A DNA stretch of 12,713 nucleotides from Planctomycetota bacterium. Its GTDB lineage: Bacteria > Planctomycetota > UBA1135 > UBA2386. The position numbers and the translations under genes are program-made. Position 1 is the stretch's first letter; every line of letters starts with the position of its first letter. The notes below the pieces were generated by a model. It worked only from the letters and a program-made list of their open reading frames with translations. It was not told the DNA's origin and searched no databases. Location of the stretch: the NCBI GenBank assembly GCA_020425885.1, contig JAGQRA010000034.1, forward strand, positions 1-12,713, in the 5' to 3' direction. Positions 7,045-12,713 of this stretch are shown here, piece by piece.

Positions 7045-7754
7045 GCTTCCGGCTGTTGCTCGTCGAAGACGACGCCACGCTGCGCACCGCTCTCGGCGAC
7101 GCCTTCACCGGCGAGGGCTACTCCGTCGCTACCGCCGCGGATGGTCACGAGGCGCGCGCGACGATGCGGGACAACCGCTTCGACCTCGTGATCCTCGACG
7201 TCATGCTGCCGGGTCCGAGCGGTCTCGAGTTGCTGCGCGAGCTGCGGCAACGCGACGCCGACACACCGGTGATGCTGCTGACCGCGCGCGGCGAGGAAGG
7301 CGACAAGGTGCTCGGCCTCGAGTTGGGTGCCGACGACTACGTCAGCAAGCCGTTCTCGCTGCGCGAGCTGCTGGCGCGGGTCAAGGCGATGCTGCGGCGC
7401 CGGCAGCCGGCGGACGCCGCCGGTGCGCAGCAGTTCGCGCTCGGCCCGGTGACGATCGATCTGGCCGCATTCACGTTGGTGCGGGACGGGGTGACGCACA
7501 CGCTGTCGCCGAAAGAGGCCGGCATGCTGGGGCTGCTGTGGCGGCAGCATGGGCGCGCGGTGTCGCGGGCGCAGTTCCTGCGCGAGGTCTGGGGTGGCGA
7601 CCGCTTCGTCGGCGATCGCACGATCGACACCCACATGCTGAACCTGCGGCAGAAGGTCGAAGCCGACGGCAGGGCGCCGCGGCACCTGCTGACCGTGCAC
7701 GGCATCGGCTACCGCCTCGTGGTCGACGCTCCGACCGCCGATCCCGGTGCTTGA
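7041..7754 (+). CDS. OmpR-family response regulator (receiver plus winged helix)
   Basis: Cytoplasmic transcription factor of 237 residues, the usual OmpR/PhoB length. The receiver domain (about 3-116) has the acidic pocket Glu9/Asp10/Asp11, phosphoacceptor Asp53 in LVILDVMLPGPSG, switch Thr81, and Lys103 in GADDYVSKPF. All are conserved, so it should be phosphorylated normally. A short linker (QPADAAGAQQ) leads to a C-terminal winged-helix DNA-binding domain (about 133-230). Its signature stretches are LSPKEAGMLGLLW, the recognition-helix region DRTIDTHMLNLRQKV, and the wing HGIGYRLV. The ATG overlaps the kinase stop (ATGA), so translation is coupled and the two form a cognate pair. Its last base pairs overlap the first TTGAC unit of the repeat at 7751. 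Its probable targets are its own operon and the two exported-protein genes downstream. That is inferred from the 11-bp tandem repeats, which match the half-site spacing of this family. Confidence 0.95.
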   Translation: MSFRLLLVEDDATLRTALGDAFTGEGYSVATAADGHEARATMRDNRFDLVILDVMLPGPSGLELLRELRQRDADTPVMLLTARGEEGDKVLGLELGADDYVSKPFSLRELLARVKAMLRRRQPADAAGAQQFALGPVTIDLAAFTLVRDGVTHTLSPKEAGMLGLLWRQHGRAVSRAQFLREVWGGDRFVGDRTIDTHMLNLRQKVEADGRAPRHLLTVHGIGYRLVVDAPTADPGA

Positions 7755-7783
7755 CGGATGCTTGACACCGATTTGATGCCGCG
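7751..7783 (+). promoter_or_regulatory. three tandem 11-bp TTGA(C/T) units upstream of the TPR/HEAT gene, candidate regulator binding site
   Basis: TTGAC at 7751, TTGACA at 7762 and TTGAT at 7773 are spaced exactly 11 bp apart, so three helical turns carry the same face. The first two units share TTGACSGNTNC TTGACA with 5122-5138 upstream of the kinase gene. The first unit overlaps the TGA stop of the regulator gene (7752-7754). A weak -10 candidate, GTACCG, lies at 7795-7800. ATG 7823 follows, with only a distant purine stretch (AGGCAGGG, 7802-7809) as a possible ribosome site. A site here would give the downstream genes their own regulated promoter in addition to read-through from the kinase operon. 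Confidence 0.55.
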
Positions 7784-7822
7784 CGGACCGGCGCGTACCG
7801 CAGGCAGGGTCACATCGACATC

Positions 7823-10612
7823 ATGAAACGAGCCACGTTGATCGTGTTCGCGTTGACCGCCCTGGCGACGGCGCAGAACGTCCCGGACCCCGAGATCGAG
7901 CTGGCGGTCATCATCGCCGTCGAGGAGCAGGAGGGGGACCTGCAGCGGGCCGAGGAGCTCTATCGCGGTCGACTCGCGCGGCCGGACCTGGCGGCGCCCG
8001 TTCGCGGCCTGGCCAACCTTCGGCTCGGCCTGCTGCTGAAGCGACTCGGTCGCGACGACGAGAGCCGGCCGTTCCTCGAGCTCGCGGTCCGGGCCGGCTT
8101 CGGCGTCGAGGCCGCGGCGCAGGGGCAGGAGCGCGACCTCGAGCGCGAACAGGAGCTGCGCGCCAAGGCGCAGGCTCTCGTCGAGCGCGTGCTGCACCAG
8201 TCGAACGGCAGCTGGAACCCGCCGCTGCACGGCATCGCCAGCACCGATCTCGCGCGTCAGCTGTTGTGGCTCGGCGAGGCGGCCGTGCCGGTCGTCGTCG
8301 CCACCCTGCAGCGACACGCGGAGGGGGCAGCGGCGCCGGTGCAGGCGCCGTGCGTGGCCGGCCTCGCCGGCTTCCTGTGGCGGACCGGCGGCGAAGGTGC
8401 TGCGAAGTTCCTCGAGTCGTGCACCGCGGTCGAGGACGTCGCGTTCCGGCGCGAGGTCGCTCGCACCGCGTTCCAATTGCAGGACGCTGCGATGATGCGC
8501 GTCGCGGCGAAGTTCCTCTTCGATCCCGCCGCCGACGACGTAGTCGTGCAGACCCTGCTCAATTCGAGCTCGCGCTCGGGCGGTGGTGTCGAACGGCTCG
8601 ACCTCCGCTTCGCCGCCGACTGGATCGTCGAGGCCGGGCTGCGCGGTCCAACCCTCGGCATGCGCCGGATGTTCGATTGGGCGGGCCGCGCACGGCGGGA
8701 CATCACCCCGACCACGCTCGCCGCGCTGCACGCACGCGTCGCCGAGCTGCTCGCGAGCACCGACCCCGAGCTCGGCACGGCGGCGCACGACTTCCTGCTG
8801 TCGGAGACCTCGCAGCAGTCGCGCCAGGGGATCGCGATGTTGTTCGACGAGCTGCCGCGGATGCGGGCCAGGAACGTGCCGAGGTCGCTGCCGCCGGCGG
8901 CGCTGATCGAAGCGATGGGGCCGGCGGACGCGGCGGCGCTGATCGGGCATCTCGACGCCTGCGTGCGGCGGTTCGCCGCCGACGGCGCCGCCGAGCCGCC
9001 CGCCGACTGGCTGCGGACGATGATGTTCCAGCTCAGTTCGGTCGACGGGGCCGGCGGTGAGGCGCGGGCGCTCGACTGGATCGATCTCGGCTACGACGTC
9101 TGGGGCCTGCTGCAAGATCACGTCACGGCGACGAACGCGACCGCGATCCTGGATCGGGCCGTCGACGATCACTCGACGCAGCTCGCGGTGAAGCTGCTGG
9201 CGAATGCGCAGTCGCTGCCGTCGGAACTGTGCGGTCGGCTGATCGAACTTGCGAAGGTGCATCCGGGGTCCGCGTCGCTCGTCGCGCCGGCGCTCGGTGC
9301 GACCGGCAATCCGGCAGCGGCTCAGTGGCTCATCGAGCAGTACCGGGTCGAGCGGGATCCTTATCACTGGTCCGTGGAACAGCTCGTGCGGCTGTGCGAC
9401 GCGACAGGGTCCGAGGAGGTTCGGGCGGCGTTGCGCGAGGTCGCGAGCGACGGGCATGTGACGGCGCTGATGACGCTGCTCGCGCTCGGCGACCTGCCGG
9501 CGCTCGACATCGTGCTCGAGAAGCAGGCCTGGGGGTGGCTGGGCAAACCGGGGGAAGGCGCCGCGCGGTCGTCTCGACCGTCGCGACCGGGAACGGTCTC
9601 GCGCGGCCGACCAAGCGATGGCAATCGCGTCGATTCCGGTGCGACCGCCTCCATGGTCACGATGCTGCAGTACCTGCTGAGCGAGGACCAGGCCTCTGCG
9701 CATCGCTACCCGGAGGCTCGGCTCCATGATCTGCTGCGCCGCGGCATCGATCACGGGCTCGCGCAGATCGATCTGCGCCGCCTGGACCTGAGAGTGATTC
9801 CGGATCGTCACCTGATGGCCATCGGCGCTTCCTGGGCCGTTCAGGCCCTGTGCGACCGCCTCGGCTATCGGGAGCTCGATCCGGAACGCCGGGCGGCGCT
9901 GGGCCGGTGGGCGCGGGGCGTGCTGGCCGGCGACGGGCCGCTTCGACTCGACCTGCTGCGATCCGTTCGGGGTGCTGATTACGTGCCCATCCAGCGCGAG
10001 GTCGAGGCCTTGCTCGACAGCGCCGACGATGAACTCGCCGAGGCTGCCGCGCGCGTGCTCGTCCAGGGCGGCGCGCTGCGGAAGCGGACCTGGCGCCAGC
10101 GGTTCGCCGGCCACCGGCTGGCGCGCGTGCGTGACAAGATCCTCGACAGCGCCGTGCCGATCGATGCCGACGATGTCGACTACCTGCTGCCGCTGCTGCG
10201 CGACGACGATCGCATCGTCCGCTACGAGGCGGCGAGGAAGATGGGGGCACTGGTCGCCATCGAGGCCGTTCCGGCGTTGCTGGTGCAACTGCGGGACCTC
10301 GACGACGGCGTCCGCAAACAGGCGGCCGAGTCGCTGAAGCTGATCCGCTTCTACCACGAGCAGCAGGCCCACTGGGATCGCGTGCTCGCAGGACTCGACA
10401 GCTCGCCGGCGTCCGCCGCCGAGAAGCTGCTGCTGCAGGCGCGGCCGGATCAACCGAAACGGCAGCGCATCCTGGCGATCGACTCGCTCGCCGTGCTCGG
10501 TGTCCCCGAGGCGCTGCCGTTCCTGATCGACTGGACCGCGGATCCGGATCCGGAGATCGCGGCCAGGGCCGGCAAGGCGATCACCGACATCCATCTCCGG
10601 CCGCGAAAGTGA
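7823..10612 (+). CDS. exported TPR/HEAT-repeat protein of unknown function (929 aa)
   Basis: The signal peptide MKRATLIVFALTALATA is probably cleaved before Gln18, so the protein acts outside the cytoplasm. Residues about 38-100 look like TPR units (GDLQRAEELYRGRL, LANLRLGLLLKRLGRDDES). A long, mostly helical middle follows, of armadillo/HEAT character. A flexible Arg/Ser/Pro/Gly-rich linker covers about 575-606. The C-terminal part has clearer HEAT repeats (about 728-842 and 897-929, for example YLLPLLRDDDRIVRYEAARKM and LPFLIDWTADPDPEIAARA). No enzyme motif is visible. Such alpha-solenoids usually bind other proteins, so a scaffold, adaptor or inhibitor role is plausible. The gene begins 68 nt after the regulator gene, behind the 11-bp repeats. 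The peptidase gene begins 43 nt after its stop, which makes the peptidase the likely partner. The coding call is firm, the fold assignment good, the function unknown. Confidence 0.85.
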   Translation: MKRATLIVFALTALATAQNVPDPEIELAVIIAVEEQEGDLQRAEELYRGRLARPDLAAPVRGLANLRLGLLLKRLGRDDESRPFLELAVRAGFGVEAAAQGQERDLEREQELRAKAQALVERVLHQSNGSWNPPLHGIASTDLARQLLWLGEAAVPVVVATLQRHAEGAAAPVQAPCVAGLAGFLWRTGGEGAAKFLESCTAVEDVAFRREVARTAFQLQDAAMMRVAAKFLFDPAADDVVVQTLLNSSSRSGGGVERLDLRFAADWIVEAGLRGPTLGMRRMFDWAGRARRDITPTTLAALHARVAELLASTDPELGTAAHDFLLSETSQQSRQGIAMLFDELPRMRARNVPRSLPPAALIEAMGPADAAALIGHLDACVRRFAADGAAEPPADWLRTMMFQLSSVDGAGGEARALDWIDLGYDVWGLLQDHVTATNATAILDRAVDDHSTQLAVKLLANAQSLPSELCGRLIELAKVHPGSASLVAPALGATGNPAAAQWLIEQYRVERDPYHWSVEQLVRLCDATGSEEVRAALREVASDGHVTALMTLLALGDLPALDIVLEKQAWGWLGKPGEGAARSSRPSRPGTVSRGRPSDGNRVDSGATASMVTMLQYLLSEDQASAHRYPEARLHDLLRRGIDHGLAQIDLRRLDLRVIPDRHLMAIGASWAVQALCDRLGYRELDPERRAALGRWARGVLAGDGPLRLDLLRSVRGADYVPIQREVEALLDSADDELAEAAARVLVQGGALRKRTWRQRFAGHRLARVRDKILDSAVPIDADDVDYLLPLLRDDDRIVRYEAARKMGALVAIEAVPALLVQLRDLDDGVRKQAAESLKLIRFYHEQQAHWDRVLAGLDSSPASAAEKLLLQARPDQPKRQRILAIDSLAVLGVPEALPFLIDWTADPDPEIAARAGKAITDIHLRPRK

Positions 10613-10628
10613 ATCGTCGGTAAGATCG

Positions 10629-10652
10629 GCGACCCTCGTCCGTCGCAGGGTC
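10629..10652 (+). promoter_or_regulatory. two overlapping, mutually exclusive small hairpins over the peptidase ribosome site
   Basis: In the 43-nt gap before ATG 10656, GCGAC (10629-10633) can pair with GTCGC (10642-10646). Alternatively GACCCT (10631-10636) can pair with AGGGTC (10647-10652). The two stems share bases and cannot form together. The second would cover AGGG (10647-10650), the only Shine-Dalgarno-like sequence for the peptidase gene, 5 nt before the start codon. This could tune translation, but stems of 5-6 bp in GC-rich DNA also arise by chance. Confidence 0.3.
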
Positions 10653-10655
10653 CCC

Positions 10656-12713
10656 ATGCGCCAATCTCGAACTCCTTTCCTCGCCCTGATCCTGGCCATT
10701 GCGGCGGCGGCGCCCGCGCAGCAGGGCTCGTCGCCTGCCGCCGCTGCCGCCGACTACGTCGTGCTCACGGCCGTCGCCGAAGGCGGTCCGTTCGACGCCG
10801 CGGCGCGACATCTCGTCGATCACCATCGGGCCGCGCTCGTGCGCTTCGATCCGGCCGATCTCGATCCGGTCCGCGCAGCCCTCACCGCCGCCGCGCCGCG
10901 CCACGTCGCGCTCGTCATGCGGCCCGAGCAGCTCGACTTCGCGTTCGCGCGCCGCTTCCTGCAGCTGGCGACCGAGATCGATGACGATCCGTTCGTCGAT
11001 TTCGCCTTCGGCTACATCACCGGCGCGACGGCGGCCGAAGCGGTCGCGCTGGCGCGGCGCGGCACGGCGCGCAAGCCGTTGCAGGCGAAGCCGCGGCATG
11101 CCTCGGTCGCCGGCGGCGCCGAACGCTCGTTCGTGACCGAGCGCCCGCAGCTGTTGGGACGGGTGCGGCTCGATGCGGTGCAGTTCTACTGCGCCGGTGA
11201 GGAGGCCTTTCCGGACACCGGTCGCGATCGCGCCTTTCTGGCCGAGAACCTGCCGAAGCTCGAGGGTCGCGACACCGTGACCTTCATCGGCCACGGCTGG
11301 CCGCGCGAGGTCCACGGCGGACCCGATCATGGCGATCTCGCCGGTCTCGACCTCGATGGTGCCGTAGCACTCAACGTCGCCTGCTACACCGGCGTCACCA
11401 ACGGCTACTTCGAGGACGACTACCGGCGCGGGCTCATCCGCCGCAAGGAGGTGCCGTTCGAGGAGAGCTTCTGCCTCGCGCTGCTGCGCACCGGGGTCGT
11501 CGGCTACACCGCCTATCTGTGTCCGCGGCCGGCGGGGCCCGAGCTCGACACCGACCTGGCGGCGCTGGTCGCCGACGGGGTCTCGCTCGGCGAAGCCCGC
11601 CGCCGCGATTACGACAAGACGGTGCTCGGTTTCCTCGGCTTCGGCGAGGACCGCCTGCTGTGCGGGCCGATCGCCGATGGCGGGCGCATCAGCCGCAGCG
11701 GGGATGTCGTGCGCGACATCATGCTCGAGGGCGCGACCGGTGGCGTGCTGTTCGGCGATCCGGCCTGCATCCCGTTCGCCGGCCTGCGCGGTGCGGCGCC
11801 GGTGGCGATCACGATCGAGAACAACGGCAGCGGCCTGAGGCTGCGGGCGCGGGCCGCGGTGACCGCGCTCTATCTGCAGTGCTCGGATCCGACGGCGAAG
11901 TGGGGCGAGACGATGGCGATGAAGGTCCACGCCCGGGTGCCGATCGGCGAACGGTTGATCGAGGACGTGACCGTCGACGAGCTGAAGATCGGTCGCGACG
12001 TGCAGCCATCGCGCGTGCTGTGGGCGATCGAGGACGATCACGGCGAACGATTCCTGCAGCTCAAGGTCAACTTCCCGCGCGGCGAGCGCATGCTCGGCGA
12101 GCTGAAGTTGGCGGTGCGCATCGCGGCGACGACCGACCCCGACAAGGCGAAGCGGCGCGGCGGCGAGGTCCAGCGTCCGCGGCACGATGCCGCGATGGCG
12201 TCTTCGCCGCGCGATCCTTTCGCCCTGGCCGCCGACCGCGAGATCGCACGCGAGGCGGTGCAGGCGGCGCTCGATGCGTCGGCGGCGCTGCTGTCGGGGA
12301 GCGGCGGCGACGCGTTGCAGAAGCTCGGCGAGTTCGGCAGCGAGGGCTTCCGCGCGGCCTGCGTGCTGCTCGAGTCCGGCACCTCGCATCACCGCAGCTT
12401 CGAGATGCTGAAGGCGACGTGGCATCCCGGCGACGAACGCCACCTGATCGCGTTGGCGTCGGGGCCGGCGTTGCCGAACTTCGCCTCGTGGACGGTGCTG
12501 CGCGGGCTCGGCGTCGCCGACACGCCGGCCGTGCGCGCCCTGCTGCTGCAGCGCCTCGCGACCGAGACCGATGCCGGTCTGTTCATGTCCGCCGCCCAGG
12601 GCCTCGCCATGCTCGGGGCCAAGGAGGCCGCGGCGGCGATCGGCGATCGCGTGCTCGAGTTCCGTTCTGCCTGGTCCGGGGTCGAGTCCTACCTCATCGC
12701 GGCGTTGGCGGAG
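10656..12713 (+). CDS. secreted gingipain-like (clan CD, C25-type) cysteine peptidase with HEAT-like C-terminus, cut by window edge
   Basis: The signal peptide MRQSRTPFLALILAIAAAAPA is probably cleaved before Gln22. The frame is open for 686 codons to the right edge. Residues about 32-372 match the C25/caspase-fold layout. An alpha/beta start (YVVLTAVAEGGPF) is followed by GYITGATAAEAVALARR near 119, like the gingipain segment before the catalytic core. TVTFIGHGWP carries catalytic His213, and VALNVACYTG carries catalytic Cys243, 30 residues later. GVSLGEARRRDYDK and LFGDPACIPF (366-374) resemble the closing LGEA..K and GDP motifs of the family. A beta-rich segment (about 380-500) may correspond to the Ig-like domain of gingipains. 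From about 520 on, helical pairs look like HEAT repeats (RHLIALASGPALP, AAQGLAMLGAKEAAAAIGD). The gene follows the TPR/HEAT gene by 43 nt. The peptidase call rests on motif recognition; cleavage specificity and the missing C-terminus are unknown. Confidence 0.8.
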   Translation, partial: MRQSRTPFLALILAIAAAAPAQQGSSPAAAAADYVVLTAVAEGGPFDAAARHLVDHHRAALVRFDPADLDPVRAALTAAAPRHVALVMRPEQLDFAFARRFLQLATEIDDDPFVDFAFGYITGATAAEAVALARRGTARKPLQAKPRHASVAGGAERSFVTERPQLLGRVRLDAVQFYCAGEEAFPDTGRDRAFLAENLPKLEGRDTVTFIGHGWPREVHGGPDHGDLAGLDLDGAVALNVACYTGVTNGYFEDDYRRGLIRRKEVPFEESFCLALLRTGVVGYTAYLCPRPAGPELDTDLAALVADGVSLGEARRRDYDKTVLGFLGFGEDRLLCGPIADGGRISRSGDVVRDIMLEGATGGVLFGDPACIPFAGLRGAAPVAITIENNGSGLRLRARAAVTALYLQCSDPTAKWGETMAMKVHARVPIGERLIEDVTVDELKIGRDVQPSRVLWAIEDDHGERFLQLKVNFPRGERMLGELKLAVRIAATTDPDKAKRRGGEVQRPRHDAAMASSPRDPFALAADREIAREAVQAALDASAALLSGSGGDALQKLGEFGSEGFRAACVLLESGTSHHRSFEMLKATWHPGDERHLIALASGPALPNFASWTVLRGLGVADTPAVRALLLQRLATETDAGLFMSAAQGLAMLGAKEAAAAIGDRVLEFRSAWSGVESYLIAALAE

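Noticed and set aside
3341..10652. CAGGGTC found upstream of three genes (3341, 7805, 10646)
   Set aside because: Only 7 bp, at different distances from the start codons (about 34, 18 and 10 nt). In GC-rich DNA this is probably chance or partly ribosome-site-like.
7709..10699. 996-codon open frame on the minus strand opposite the TPR/HEAT gene
   Set aside because: Long antisense frames are expected in very GC-rich coding DNA. Its translation is rich in Arg, Gln and Asp with no domain sense, while the plus strand shows a signal peptide and regular helical repeats.
10581..12443. 620-codon open frame on the minus strand opposite the peptidase
   Set aside because: Low-complexity Arg/Ala/Glu/His composition and no recognisable motif. 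The plus strand carries the signal peptide and catalytic motifs.
10656..12713. Caspase-like effector of an intracellular defence system (CBASS, gasdermin or similar)
   Set aside because: A clear Sec signal peptide places the enzyme outside the cytoplasm. The motifs fit C25 peptidases better than bacterial metacaspase or CHAT effectors, and no defence partner genes are nearby.

Overview
The window is a compact, very GC-rich stretch of bacterial chromosome. It holds eight protein genes, six complete and two cut by the window ends. There is no sign of rRNA, tRNA, CRISPR, IS or phage material. A lipoprotein, a predicted outer-membrane beta-barrel ending in Phe, and several Sec-exported proteins point to a diderm host. 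The mix of a HAD-IG 5'-nucleotidase, large secreted HEAT/TPR proteins and few clear Shine-Dalgarno sites resembles Planctomycetota or a similar deep-branching GC-rich phylum. That placement is an inference and is not proven by this sequence.

Layout. On the minus strand, reading leftward from about 3252, are a 663-residue membrane-anchored protein of unknown function and then a HAD-superfamily 5'-nucleotidase (cN-II type) that runs off the left edge. Divergent from them, on the plus strand, are a lipoprotein and an outer-membrane barrel protein 20 nt apart (3375-5005). A cluster of three GC-rich, triloop hairpins follows (5010-5108). Next comes a two-component system, a HAMP-less sensor kinase with a ~310-residue extracytoplasmic domain and an OmpR-type regulator, whose genes overlap by ATGA (5215-7754). 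After that come two exported proteins: a 929-residue TPR/HEAT-type protein (7823-10612), and a gingipain-like (clan CD, C25-type) cysteine peptidase followed by a beta-rich region and a HEAT-like C-terminus, cut by the right edge (10656-12713).

How the parts may work together. An 11-bp-period direct repeat of TTGAC lies directly upstream of the kinase/regulator operon and again, as three units, between the regulator and the TPR/HEAT gene. Tandem 11-bp half-sites are typical operators for OmpR/PhoB regulators. The simplest reading is that the regulator controls its own operon and the downstream pair of exported proteins. The candidate novel system is therefore a signal-controlled cassette: envelope sensor kinase, OmpR regulator, secreted TPR/HEAT scaffold and secreted gingipain-like peptidase with HEAT repeats. 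The catalytic dyad (His213/Cys243) is visible; substrate and stimulus are not.
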